Shown here: positions 22,163-34,501 of the stretch, in pieces
Layout: the number at the start of each line of letters is the position of its first letter
Numbering within the stretch: position 1 is the first letter of the stretch
NCBI GenBank assembly: GCA_940337035.1
Contig: CALNHX010002316.1
Span: 119,884-183,883, forward strand
Direction: 5' to 3'
Origin: Agriotes lineatus
Taxonomy: Eukaryota > Arthropoda > Insecta > Coleoptera > Elateridae
Length of the DNA stretch: 64,000 nt
Translations under genes and position numbers: made by a program
The notes under the pieces: model-generated
What the model was told of the DNA's origin: nothing
What the model saw: only the letters and a program-made list of their open reading frames with translations
Databases searched by the model: none

Positions 22163-23018
22163 TAGGGTTTCCAAGTCCCGGGACCAAAAGTGTTTTCGGG
22201 ACTTACGAGCAAAATTTCAGGTCCCGGGACTAGTCCCGAAGATCCCTAAAATGGCCCCGAAAGAGAAAGTGTACAGGTGAAATTTCCGAATGAAATGTCC
22301 AAAGAAAAACAAGTGTTTTAAGTTAAATAAAATATTTCTGTGCTGATAATTTGTGTTGGGGCTCGTCTACAACTTCTCTGCTTTCTTCCGGTACTAAAAA
22401 TGTCTGTCGCTCTTCATCTTTTGCTTTTGTTTGAACTGCAAAGTGCGTGTGTAATCCTTTCATCAAGTTGCCTCTGATTATGATGATTTTGTAGGAATCA
22501 ACTTTACATTTCGCCAATTGTTTATCTTCAATATATAAAACTGTTGCCATAGTGACTTCATATCGTTATTTTTTTAAATGTAGAATGAAGGTAGGTTGCG
22601 AATCGGAATTCATTCTAACTGTAATTTAGCAGACAAATAACGAACACACTTAAAACCCAAAAATATAAATTATTCAGCTTCTTCGCACATATCTAAATCC
22701 AACAAAAAAACATACAAATACATAAATAGAAGAAGATATGCAAATGTGGCTGAAACAACACACAGGTTTAATTCTAACCTACCGAAAACAATACCTCTCC
22801 TGCCTACGCAAAACGCAAATAATGCAGAATGTGCAAGAGGGATGAGTAATACGCCGGACGCCGGTGAATACCCGTCCTAATTCTCTGATATCGAGTATAC
22901 GCACGCATGTTGACATGGTCCCGGGACTTCGCCTGGGCTGGCTGTGGTCCCGGGATTCGGTTTTTGTGGTAGAATCCCGGGACTGTCCCGGGACCGAATC
23001 CCGGGACTGGAAACCCTA
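22163..23018. mobile_element. hAT transposon relic, 856 bp, with 8-bp target duplication
   Basis: Terminal inverted repeats TAGGGTTTCCAAGTCCCGGG and its complement (with CCCGGGACTGGAAACCCTA) are flanked by ATTGATAG at 22155-22162 and 23019-23026. Sub-terminal CCCGGGA words recur on both sides, typical of hAT transposase binding regions. The body is too short for a full transposase. Confidence 0.92.
22323..22550 (-). pseudogene. Possible BED-finger remnant of a hAT transposase
   Basis: The 75-codon minus-strand frame contains AKCKVDSYKIIIIRGNLMKG followed by LHTH. This resembles a BED zinc finger (C..C, then NL..H...H), with the second cysteine missing. BED fingers form the N-terminus of many hAT transposases, and the frame lies inside a hAT element. 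No catalytic domain follows. Confidence 0.45.
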
Positions 23019-23026
23019 ATTGATAG

Positions 23027-23990
23027 TGTTATAGAAATTTGTAATACAGAGTGTTAAAGAGATAAAGTTGATATAGATCATAATGAATCATATAATGAAT
23101 AATTACTTACTGATGTAATTTGCAACGCATTCTTAATAACGACAGCTAATAAATTTTTAATCATGCAGTGATATATTTAATTACACCTGGTCAATTGTTT
23201 TATTTGAACAGACTGTATACGCCCCCATAAATACATTTTCTTAGATTAATCATAGAGCAACTAATAGTTTTCAACATATCATTTCAGTGTCAAACTAATG
23301 TTTGAGAATTTCGTAATATCTAAATTTCAAAAACAACATTCTAAACGGTTAAGACAAAAAAACTTCATCACTTCTGATAATCACCTGATATGTTGTTATA
23401 TAAAACTTGAAAAATTATTTTGTATTCAATTTAAAAATAAAAAACTTTAAATATCTTGAATGCAAAATAACCACTTAGTAAAGGCGCACTTGATTTTTAC
23501 AGTTCAAGTGAGATAGAGAATAAAAAAATATCACCGAAATTACCTAAACAAGGTATATTTTTATACTATTATATAATATTTCCGGAATGAGGAATTCCAA
23601 GGTTGGTTTTTATTTAGTCAGAATTAAATATAAATATCGTTGAAAAGATACCCACCGCAGCACATGGCCCATTGCATAACAGCTACACCATAAATTTTCT
23701 TCTAATACCACACATTCATTTGCTTATAGAGATGTAAAAGCACGTTGTTCTAATACATCACTTAGAAACTCCATAAAAATGTTTATCATATTTCAATAAC
23801 CTCTAGATAATTTTTTGTGAGCCACGTTGATTATCTCAATCTTTTTTAAAATAAATTTAAGCTGGTGGTAGACTGATAGTGGTTGTTATCAGTGTTCAGT
23901 AATTTATAATTTAGTACAAAATTGTTGGTTCTTCCATACGCTTAAAACGAGTTAATCCATTTTAGAATATTCACGTACTTGCCTGTTTAA
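23027..23990. other. A+T-rich spacer, nothing recognised
   Basis: No frame or repeat stands out. It precedes the candidate exon at 24220. Confidence 0.4.
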
Positions 23991-24219
23991 TAATTTGCAA
24001 ATTATTAACTATCATAACCGTTCTATACGGTGGAATAACCGTAACCATAAAAGGGTGACCGCATCAAATTTCCTATGCAACATGATACAATTAACACCGA
24101 CCTCGACACCCATAGCAAAGCACCAGGTACTCGATGCAGTCAGTGATTACAAGGCAAACAACGCAATCACTGTTGCAAACAAGATAAACTATATTTTTAA
24201 GATTAATACCTTAAACTTG

Positions 24220-24406
24220 ATGCTCTCCCTCGGCCACGTGGGTCGTATGATCTCCAAAACGCTTAGGGCACCCGCCGTCAGGTCATTTTCATCCACGGTT
24301 AGGGAAAGATGGGGAATCTGCGAAGGTCTATCCATACCGTTTGTGGGACTCGACATAACTTCTTTTGATGGGCTGCGATTAATATTGAATGAAGCGTTAG
24401 TAGAAT
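24220..24406 (+). CDS. Candidate first exon of a mitochondrial protein gene
   Basis: The frame opens at ATG 24220 (or ATG 24247). It encodes an arginine-rich, acid-poor leader containing GRMISKTLRAPAVRSFSSTV, which looks like a mitochondrial targeting presequence. The segment is much richer in G+C than the surrounding DNA and ends at a good donor, GAAT|GTAAGA, at 24407. The residues after the leader (VRERWGICEGLSIPF) distantly recall the VRR...G...PF start of small cytochrome oxidase subunits such as 7C, but this is too weak to name. No second exon was found. It could also be a decayed retrocopy. Confidence 0.4.
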
Positions 24407-26106
24407 GTAAGAGCTGCTGATAAATTGCGTCTCGGTTGTTTATGATAGAATGTAACTAAACAGCCATATACAGGATGGTTCGTAACGCATTATATTAGAA
24501 GAATTGACTTTTTTTGAAAATGTTTGGAAATTTGATTTCTTACTACAAGCTTAAAAATGGCACATTGTACAATAAATATTATTGGCGTTTTATTAACTCT
24601 ATTGATAACGCATTTGCATTTGCATTAGCTTTAATATATTGTTCTAATTCATTCGAGCCTCCTGTTTAAAGGTAATTGTTTAAAATATAGCTATAAAGAT
24701 TATTTCAATAATAGTATTCTCAATGTAGTTATTACCGTCATTAGGTCGATATATAGAAAATAACGGACTTGGTTGATTATAAACCTCGGCTGGTGCCTCG
24801 GATTACAAAATTCAACCGCGTTCGTTGTTTGCGTATCGGCTGTGTGTCGTTTTTCGTAATAAAAATGTACACATTTTAAGAGCACTTTATTAAACATAAT
24901 TTAAATATCACGTAGCCGGCGGCCGTTATGAATGACTTTTCATGCGATTGTTTAGTTCAGTTAAAATACAATAATGGTATAATATTACGAAAAACTATTT
25001 AATACACGATAAATACAATTTAGATCAAATTAGAACCTCTGCTATGTTTTGGTTCGACTTGAATGGTAATCGTTTTAGCACCGCAACAACGAAATAAAGA
25101 AATGTTTATAAAAACTCTGCTGATAACATATGTTAGATGACCTATTGCTCTATACTTTTATGGGACGATTATAAATTTCAAAAATTTCACAATGATTTCA
25201 TGCAATTTTTAAAAAATCGTGTGGTTTCAGTATTCCTTAAAAAAATTTTTATAGAAGCATTTACAATTATTTGCTAATCATTTTATATTTAGTAACAATT
25301 TCAACAGTTGAATAGTAATTTGTGCAACTAGTGATGAACGCGATATTTTATACAAACGAGTAAAAGAGTTGCTTTCATACGTGCTGTACACGTTATTTTT
25401 TTGTATAGTGATATCTTGTACCTCGAAATTTGGTCGAAAACAACTTCAGAATTTGCAACTGTCAAATTGAAAATTCATAATTTCAATAAAATAGTTAAAA
25501 AATAGTACTTTCTTTACGATTTTCAGTTAAAAAAGAAAACTTTCATGATAACTATGCAACAAAGTAACGTCACGTTATTTCACAATAGTATACCAAAAGC
25601 ATTTAAATACATAATTTAAATCAATTTTAAAATTCGTCAATCTCTTGTTTTTTAACAACGACTAAATCAATAATGAGGTAAAATATATTGCATTTAGATT
25701 TTTCTACAGCGTGTGCAACATAAGAATGCTTATAATGAGAATCTAGAACGTGGTATAAGAGATGAATATTCGGTTAAAGGAAAGAAGATATGGAGCACCT
25801 TGAAAATTATTTTTGTCGACAGATTTGTTTTACATCCCCAAAGCCTTTGCTCTTTGAGGAAGTTGTTAAAATCTCATTATTCCTGTTTACAATCTAAATT
25901 CTTTAACTTTGCTTAGTTTAGGGTCGAGAGACACAAATTTGTGGTTTTCGTTATAGTAAATCGATCAGTTATAAGTTTATAACAATAGTTTATACGTCCG
26001 GAAAATTAATTCTTACGGTACGAGTGAAATGTTTACCGACGAGGTGACAAAGGAGGCTGAAACGGGTATTGTTGAAATTATTTTACAGACTATGACGTAC
26101 TTATAC
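24407..26106. other. A+T-rich stretch; possible intron of the 24.2-kb candidate
   Basis: No further exon was recognised. The minus frame 24897-24700 and the plus frame 25713-25916 have no motifs. Confidence 0.35.
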
Positions 26107-26711
26107 AACGTTTTATTTCATACTGTATCGTGTTTTTTAATTGTTTGATGAAAACCTATTACCTTCATTTCGTTGTTCAAATAATCTCTTTACGAAAGGA
26201 ATTTCAGTTCGGAAAATGGGACATTAGTGTGTTCCAGCACCGTAATACTTTTTTATCTTCATCGGTGTTGTTATACTAGATTAACCAAATTAATGTTAGT
26301 ATCGTTAAGAGCTTCGTTACCGCATTGAGTGCGGTAATGGATATTACCGCACTTTTTTATATAAAAAAATACATTGAACCAGAATTTATTGATGAAGATA
26401 AAATATTGAACAATACACGTTTGCTTATGGCACATAGCGAAACTCGTTTGTATGCCGCAAAACTCGGCTCACCACCTCGTTTTGGCAATCAAACTCGACT
26501 CACCCCCTCGTTTTAGCAATCAAACTCGTTTCGTTAAGACGCTCATAATCAAACTTGTATCGTTAATATCTATTACCGGACTTACCGTAAAGTTCCATTT
26601 TCCGGACTAAAATTAATTTCATAGTGTAAAGTTCCATTTCCTGGACTGAAATTACTTCCGTAAAGAGTAAAACACCTACAGTACAGTATGAAATAAAAAT
26701 AGTTTAACGTT
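26107..26711. mobile_element. Inverted-repeat element, about 605 bp
   Basis: Outer arms AACGTTTTATTTCATACTGT and the complement of AACGTTAAACTATTTTTATT bound the element. Inner blocks CTCTTTACGAAAGGAATTTC and CGGAAAATGGGAC recur inverted at 26575-26668. The right arm carries the AAAGTTCCATTTYCYGGACT block twice, a small internal duplication. A 10-bp hairpin TTACCGCA.TGAG.TGCGGTAA lies at about 26313. No coding content. Confidence 0.6.
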
Positions 26712-29053
26712 ATAGAGGCATGTACTTTTAAGAGGACTTAAAATCAAATTTTAGTTAATACTTTGCTTTTATAATCCGAGATATTGGTACTAATTTTCTT
26801 ATTTTAAATATGTACTCGCTACTTTCATAAATAACGGATTTAAGCAAAAAACATGTTTTTGATAGTAGGCTATGCTTACTAAATCTGAACACAACTGAAT
26901 GCTTCAATTTGCATTTCCATTCAATTTTATCGTACGTTGCATGTATTATGTGATTCAATAAGTTGTGGCAAGTATTTATTAATTTGTTTTACGCTGACAA
27001 GCAATACAATTTTATTATGAAAATAGTATATTTTATAATAAGAGATGAAAGTATTTAATCGCGAGTAGAATTGTTATATTTTCTACGAATATAAAAAAAT
27101 AAAATTTTGTAACAAACAAATACGGGCAAACAGTTGTTTATTCAATTCCATAGCAACGCGCACTTTCACCACTAGTTGCGAAAGTTGCAACTTTACGCTA
27201 CTGCGGAAATAGTTACTTTCATATACATGATTAGAAAATAATCTTTACCTACTCATTAAATTAAATTAATTACGTAAAATATCACATGCATGGTTCACAT
27301 TTTTTTACCATACATTATGCTTACCAGCAACATAGTAAAAGAATTTCGACACCAACATCAATTTAGCTTTTAACATTTTGTGTGGAACTCTGAAACACAT
27401 TTCCACACCGCGCCCCATTTAATTTATTAATTTTATTATAATAAAAGATGTAAAAAATTAAATGGAAGCATACGTTTTATTATAGGATTAAAACTGAATC
27501 AATATGCGAAATTAAGATTAAGCTTGTTTTCGGATTAAGCATGGCCTACTATCAACAAATTATTTTTTATGCAGAATTCGGCAACGACACGGGGGTAGAA
27601 TATATTTCTAAAACTATGAGAATTAAACTCGGGTTCGAACTTATTTTGTAGGTGGCCCTTCGTAGTACGAATTACCGCAACATTTGTATGGTTATACTGC
27701 TCTCTTTCTAGCTTCTTAGTGCACATGAGCTATGCAGAGTGCGCGTGGGCGCTTATCTTACTTCAGCCGGTTATTTTTATCTGCCCATGGACTTCGTACC
27801 CACAGAATAAAATCGAATCATTTTAGAAGAATTTCGTTTATATAAAAGTTGTACGTACGAAGAGGGTACACATTAGTAAAATACTTTTGATTACACAGGG
27901 TGGCCGCAAAAATTGTGGCGAATAAAAGTTTTTTTTTTAATAGGTCACATTTGGGTAGTTTTGCATCGAAATGCTAATTATTTTAATATGAAGTTGTAAA
28001 TAATAATTTTCAAATTTAACCATTTAAGATATTTTTGTATTTTTGAAAATTGTTTCTACTTCCTATTCCAAAATGGTATATTAAATCAATAGTGGTCCAT
28101 AAATTTCGAGCGCATTTATAGCAATTTAAAAGTTTGGAAATAATAACACTACGATTTATGGAAAGTGGAAATTTACATCATACAAAATTTATTAACACCC
28201 GTATTTTAAACCACATCAACTTACAGTTTAAATATAGCCAAAGTATCCTTCAAAGTTTAAAATATTCTCTATCATAAACTAAACACTTCAAGTTGCCTCA
28301 TATTTTACAGTGCTTTATGACTACCTGCAATAAAATTTGTAGCCTCAACAAATATTTTTCACCTCAATACCGTCTTATTCGAACTAGGGAACTTGTAATT
28401 ACATAATGTGTGGCGTCTACACTTTAATACTTTCGCAACCACTTGCTTTCTGGCTGTTTTCTAAGCAACTATGCGTTTACTCATTCAGATAGTGTCTGTA
28501 GATATTAAATTAAAGTTCTTAATTTACGCGTAAGTTTGTGTATTTATTGCATGTTATTTCAATAGCATATACATATACAATTAATAATATTTCCCATAAA
28601 ACGTTGCTGAGTAGTTGATTAGTGTTTCTAGAACAAGCAATTATTTCTACACTACATGTTTTTATGATATTGAGTATGTAAATTTAAAGAACAATAAACA
28701 ATTAGCATTTAACAAAAATTTAAAAATAATTGTACTAACAGAAAACGCTTCATTTCATTCTTGTTAAACACAATGTCATTGTTTGTTACCAATTTCGATT
28801 TGTTTTCTCTTTCATAAATGCATTAAAAATAGGTTTGGAGCAACCAGATGTTTTATCGGACTTTTCCACTGTCTCGACTCAGTGGAAAAAGTCAAAAATG
28901 ATGCGTTCATATTCTGTTCCCTATCACCCTTTACTATTAATTTTTTTTTAATTTCCACCTCTATCACCGATTCCTAGCCTTCAGTTTTTTGTGCAACTGT
29001 GGGAAACAGGCTGTCACTAAAGAAAAAAAAATCTGGTATGATACACTCACACA
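26712..29053. other. 2.3-kb A+T-rich stretch, nothing firm
   Basis: A mariner-like end motif ACAGGGTGGCCGCAAAAATT occurs at 27896, without a paired end nearby. No coding frame was recognised. Confidence 0.4.
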
Positions 29054-29717
29054 ACTTCCTTTTACAGTGATCTTATAATTAGTCAAAAATTTCATTTTTA
29101 ATTTTTAACCATTTGTTAAAAATTTTCAAAAATTACAAATTCTACAAAAACGGTACAAAATCGAGTGTTAGTTGAAGAGACAAATTTTCTCTAGAATTTT
29201 AAGGATGTGAATTCAAAAATGTAATAATATACCGGGTGTTTTATTTAAAATAGGAGTTAATAAACAAAATAGAAAAAAAAACAAAAGAAACCCACTTTAG
29301 AAGTATTCAACTGGAAAATCACCTATCTCACATCAATACACATTAAAAATGTAAGAAAAATGTAAAGTTTAAAAAAAATCGTTAGAGCCGTTTTGAAAAA
29401 ATCGAAAAAAACTGAAAAATCACAAGAGTAAACACCTACTTCCGGTTATGCGATTTTCTTCAAAAGCTTGCTGTCTCATCTACATAGTACACAAAACTTA
29501 CATATGAAGTTTCAACGCCATACCTCTTTTCGTTTTTGAGATATTCTGTTCACAGACAGACAGACACACACACAGACAGACACATACACAGACAGACAGA
29601 CCAATGAAAAAAAATATGTTTTTTGGATCAGGGGACTCTAAAACGTGAAGATCCGTTGAAAACTCAATTTCGAATTTTTGGGGTGAATCCAATACTTCCT
29701 TTATAGTAAAAGGAAGT
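29054..29717 (-). mobile_element. 0.67-kb dispersed element, copy 2 (inverted to 13180-13851)
   Basis: Ends are ACTTCCTTTTAC (29054) and GTAAAAGGAAGT (29706-29717). It matches copy 1 in reverse orientation over its length, with a CAGACA microsatellite at 29555-29602 and moderate divergence. Similarity also continues into the left flank (CTGGTATGATACACTC), so the true border may be near 29025. Confidence 0.75.
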
Positions 29718-31761
29718 AAAAATGTATGTTCTTAAAATCCTAAAATAGGTTAGATTATCGGTAAGAATAGTTCGTTACCCTAGCAAAAAAACAAAAGATC
29801 GACAATGTTACACGTCTTTACCAAACTGTCACACACTGTAAACTACTAAACAAATTGTAATTTATTAACCTGAGCAATAATTAAACTTATAATCATTATT
29901 GTATAGCAATAATTGTTTATTATGACGGTGAGGTGAAATAACGTTAAAAAGTAATGACAGTTTTTAAAACGCATTAATTTGTATGTACTTAGTTGCATCC
30001 AATCAATCGAAGCGTTTAGTATTAAAGATTAATTAAAAATCTTTATTCAGTTTTTACAAAATATAAACGAATTCCAGAAATGCAATAGCATTGAACTACA
30101 CTATTGGTGGTTCCACGCAATTTTATTAGCAGTGGGTATTTTAAATATGTACCACCAAAGCTGATGTTACCAATTTCTGACGTGATCATTGCATGTTAAC
30201 CAAAATAAAATAAAATTTCACTTATAGTCCAAGCTTACCAGAAGAATGTGTTCAAATAACCTTGACGTGCATTTGTAATCCACCCTACCCGACCCTTTGC
30301 CACCCTTCGTTGCACTAACACTAAGTGAACAAATAAAAACCTGCTCCTGCATTATTAGAAGTCAGTCACCTGGCATTTTGCAAAAGCGGGTAGCCGGTTA
30401 CGGTTACTTACTACCTTTTTATGTTTCTGTTGAGGTTACACATTGATTGGTGTCTTTGTTTTTATTGAGAAATTATTAGTACGCAATTTTCGGAAATATG
30501 ATTAATGATTATGTGGGACCCATATTTACATTAAGATTTTTTTAAGCTTCCTACGCAACAGTCATTTAATTTTTATTGATCGTATCATATTGCATAATAC
30601 ATCACTAAACATACTAAAAACTATACAAATTACCTTCAACGTAAAAATATCACAGGTTTCTCACTTTTCCAATCGAAATGCGTGATAAATATATCTACAA
30701 AGAATTAGACGATGAATTGTATATTATAATATAAAGACGTAAAATAATCCAGTGAAAAATAGTACTTTTGGACCACTCTGTACAAACTACAGTAAAGCAC
30801 TACTGATAGGTATTCAGGTTATTTAGTTATTATTCAATTTATGCAAAGGAAGTGGCTAGTAATTTATAATAATGTCATTTATTTCACTGAGTTTAAAGTG
30901 ATTTGATTACAAGCAGCCGGCGTAAACAAGTTATCGGCCACCGAAATACAGAATAGGGCAAGTTGTAAACGTGTTTTGCATTTGGATTTAATTGAAACGT
31001 AACACTGCCGTACGTAAAGCGTTTACGTTCTCGTTGCTTAGCTAACTATCGTTCGAAGCACATGTGATTATGACAGAAACCTTGGTTGGGTTTGCTCATG
31101 TACTGCGCAGGTCATTCCATATCGATATTTCACAAATCTGTGTCATTCAAAAGTAAATGTTAATAAAAATAGCAATATTGCCCTAGTCGGGGATGTGGGA
31201 GATGGAACTGAATTTAATTATGCACGAGCATGATAGCTATTTCAATGTCAAAACCGCAATTCCTTCCATATAAATGATATCAAAATAAACAACCGCCTAT
31301 AAACGTCAGCCCACGCGTGAACCAGCGAAGATTGAATGCAGGGAAGTTTTATGTGCACACATCGTACTCCTGACGTTTACGTATGCATACGGTGCGAAAC
31401 TTAGGATTACCACTGTCCTTTTAATTTGTTAGAAGGTTTAATAAAAGATTAAAACTTAGTATTTCTTTTATTTCTTTTATAACAAGTAAAAAAACAGACT
31501 GCAGATCCGATATTTAATGTGACCATATTTAAAATGTTCCAATTCCAATTCGCCCCCGGAGGGGGGGGGGGTTATGTACAAGTACATACTACATACTCGC
31601 TATCAAATGCATTATTTTTTGTACTGCGTTATCGTAAACTTCAAATAATGCATTCATTTTGATGCCATAAGTCATAATGACTGTTTTATCGCACAAGTGT
31701 TTTAATATTTTTTTTCCAACTTGATACGAAGAGTTCGACTTTTGCATATCAATTTACATCA
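29718..31761. other. 2.0-kb non-repetitive stretch, partly richer in G+C
   Basis: 30910-31400 is less A+T-rich than its surroundings and not recognisably repetitive. It might be a regulatory or 5' untranslated region, but no exon could be read. A G homopolymer occurs at about 31559-31571. Confidence 0.3.
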
Positions 31762-32064
31762 ATTTTATTTATTTATTTATTTATTTTTATTTATTTATTT
31801 TAGCGGGTTTATACTGCGGCCAACAGTACAAACTAAAAATGGGCCACAGTTAAACAAACATAAACTTGCATACTAAATTAATTCACAACATCACACACTT
31901 TAAATATAATAATAATTGAAGTGCAACTGACGTGTTGCAGTGATACACACCTAAATATATAACGGGTGTCCCGCGGCAAATTTCATTTTTAAACAAATAA
32001 ATTTTTTATTTCTTCAAGTATTTTATTGAAAAAAATTACAAAATATATCTCAATCTTTGGGAAA

Positions 32065-32344
32065 TTATTTGTGAAACAGCACATCCACCAAATAACGCCC
32101 CTCAAGTTGTACCACCGCTTCTTCCAAACAAACTTGAAAATTGCGCATCACACGCATAAGCATAGCACGTGTAATTCTATGAATTTTGCGGGTGATGTTC
32201 TGCTTTAACACATCCACAGTGGCTGGTACATTCTCGTAGACTTTTGATTTGAGATATCCCCACAACAAAAAGTCCAAAGGAGTTAAATCAGAGCTTCGTG
32301 GAGGCCAATTTAGAGTCCCTCTCTTAAAAATTATGCGATTCGGG
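32065..32344 (-). pseudogene. Mariner-family transposase C-terminus, left arm
   Basis: The minus strand reads RIIFKRGTLNWPPRSSDLTP followed by LDFLLWGYLKSKVYENV, the third catalytic Asp region of DDD transposases, then a helical tail ending VDVLFHK and a stop at 32065. It lacks the two upstream catalytic Asp residues. Confidence 0.8.
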
Positions 32345-32728
32345 AAAAGTCAGAACGATACCTGGAAATGATCAGTAACTTTCTGTGGCCTTCTCTTCGT
32401 CGTCGGATAATGTTTAACAGAGGTCAATTTATCTGATTTATGCAAGATAGGGCTACTCCTGATACCGCGAATATCGTAATGGCTTCGCCAACTTTCCCCG
32501 AATAGCATCATTTCTAAGAAAGGGACTCTAAATCCCCCCCGGTCTCAAATCGAAAGTCTACGAGAATGCAAACCCACTGTGGATGTGTTAAAGCGGAACA
32601 TCACCCGAGAAATTCGTGGAATTACACGTGCTATGCTTATGCGTGTGATGCGCAATTTTCAGGTTTGTTTGGAAGAAGTGGTACGACGTGAGGGGCGTCA
32701 TTTGGCGGATGTGCTGTTTCACAAATAA
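32345..32728 (+). pseudogene. Mariner-family transposase C-terminal half, right arm
   Basis: The plus strand reads SERYLEMISNFLWPSLRRR, then FMQDRATPDTANIVMA around the second catalytic Asp, then SKVYENA and, after a one-base shift, NITREIRGITRAMLMRVMRN to HLADVLFHK and a stop at 32728. The segment with the third catalytic Asp (WPPRSPDL.PLDF in relatives) is damaged here but intact in the left arm. The inferred spacing between the second and third Asp is about 34 residues, as in mariner. Confidence 0.8.
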
Positions 32729-32992
32729 TTTCCCAAAGATTGAGGTTTATTTATCAATTTTTTTCAATAAAATACTTGTAGAAATAAAAAATGTATTTCA
32801 AGTTTAAAAATGAAATTTGCCGCGGGACACCCTGTACATGTACACAAATAAATACATTATTACCTACATATTTCGATAAAACACCAAAAGAACAAAAAAA
32901 GTATATTTAGCACAGTATTATAAATAAAACAGAAAAAAATGAAAAAATAATAAATTAATGTTATATAATCATTTAAAAACAATGGTAATATC

Positions 32993-33282
32993 CATATATA
33001 TAATACACATATATTGCTAGTAGGGCCTGGAAACGTCAGAAAACATTACGGCGCCGACATAGTCTCACTTAGAGTATAACGCGTCTCGTGCGCATGCGTG
33101 AGAATTCGAACTCCGCCTTTAAAAGCGAATTTTAAACTTGCCCACTTCCCCATTGGCCGGACGACGCCGCCGCGCTTGCACACAGCTCATCATTATACAT
33201 TGAAGAGTTGGTTGTCTGTCTCACTTCTTTGGCCAGTTTCCCACTCATAGGCGCTAGCAATATAGTAAGTATTAGATATATG
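32993..33282. mobile_element. 290-bp MITE with CATATAT ends and 8-bp target duplication, copy 1
   Basis: Ends are CATATATATAATACACATAT...TTGCTAG and the complement CTAGCAATATAGTAAGTATT...AGATATATG. GTAATATC lies on both sides (32985-32992 and 33283-33290). A second copy at 56989-57298 has a different 8-bp duplication. The interior is unusually rich in G+C and CpG for the window (CTCGTGCGCATGCG, GACGACGCCGCCGCGC). Duplication length and CA ends are compatible with the P or hAT superfamilies. Confidence 0.92.
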
Positions 33283-33768
33283 GTAATATCTAATCAATAA
33301 ACAGTGAATAACACATTCTCTTAAACTTTACAGCAGATGGCATGTAATTGTCTAGTTTTCTGGCGAATCTGTTAACCAGATTACACATTCTGTATGTCGA
33401 TGCATTTCGGAGTGTGTTGGTTCTGGTGCACGGTAAATGAAATACTAATTCATTACGAGCTGAAATTCTTGGAACAAAAAAAATAGTTGTTGTATAATGT
33501 TTGGATGAATGTCAACTTGAGAGTTTATAATTTTGTGAATAAATACTAGATCGAACGCGTTTCTACGATTTTCCAAAAACATTATATAAAAATATTTCAA
33601 AATAGTAGCATATGAAATAAATTGGGGATTTTCTCTGGTCTTTCGAAAATAGAGACATTTTAAAAATCGTTTTTGTACACGTTCTATATCTAGTATGTAT
33701 ACATTGTAACAAGGATTCCAAATTACAGATGAAAACTCTAATTTGCTACGTACGTATTCATTATAGTA

Positions 33769-34501
33769 CAGTGTGTCCGCGGATTGAGTTCACATAAGGT
33801 GTAAATAATAAAAAATATTCGCCTTAAAAGCTGATATGCTAGGATTCGCTCCTGCTTGTTCTCAAACCAAGATTTTGAGAATATCAATCAAATTAATTAA
33901 TATACAGAGTGGTTTTCGAATGGATTTTTAAATGTGGCCAAGAGTAAACTACCTTTATTAGCAGAGATAACAAAAAAAGAAGTATTAAGAAAAGTTGTTT
34001 AAAATTAAGAGAGATGGTAGACTCAATTTTCAGACAAATCGGCCTACTTCGATTTTAACATTTTTTTTTAACTTTTTATACCAACAAATCTTTTATCATA
34101 GCTGTAGGAGACACTCAATTATTTTTTAACAACTTAGTTCATGAACCAGTTAGAGTGCCCCCTACAACCACGCTAAAAAGTATATTGGTATAAGAAACCA
34201 AAAAATATTTTAAAAAATGAAAGTAGGCCGATTTGTCTGAAAATTGGGAGTCTACCATTACTCTTAATTCTAAACAACTTTTCTTAATACTTTTTTCGGT
34301 TATCTTTTCTAATAAAGGTAGTTTATACTTGGCCATTTTTTAAAAATCGGTTTGGAAATACCCTGTATATTAATTAATTTGTTTGTTTTTCTCAAAATCT
34401 TCGTTTGAGAACAAGCAGGAGCGAATCATAGAATATCAGCTTCTAAGTCAAATATTTTTTATTATTTACACCTCATGTGAACTCACTCCGCGGACACACT
34501 G
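33769..34501. mobile_element. 733-bp fold-back element, TA target
   Basis: Arms of more than 300 bp run from CAGTGTGTCCGCGGATTGAG to the complement ending CCGCGGACACACTG, with TA on both sides (33767-33768 and 34502-34503). The loop is about 34060-34190. Arms share GTAAATAATAAAAAATATTC and AGGCCGATTTGTCTGAAAAT blocks in opposite orientation. Removing it restores the reading order of the RT relic it interrupts. Non-autonomous, Tc1/mariner type by target. Confidence 0.88.

Larger units (their letters stand above)
31962..32834. mobile_element. Mirror-image mariner relic with two transposase 3' halves
   Basis: Ends ACGGGTGTCCCGCGGCAAAT and its complement (to CGCGGGACACCCTG) are flanked by TA at 31960-31961 and 32835-32836. 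Both arms encode the C-terminal part of a mariner-family transposase, in opposite directions and both reading outward, so the element is a head-to-head inverted pair. Arm similarity extends well beyond ordinary terminal repeats, about 300 bp. It sits in the 3' region of the CR1-like relic. Confidence 0.85.

Noticed and set aside
27896..30795. A 2.9-kb mariner-like element between ACAGGGTGGCC and the complement of ACAGAGTGGTCC
   Set aside because: The two end motifs are weakly matched, the interior contains an unrelated inverted element and no transposase was found.
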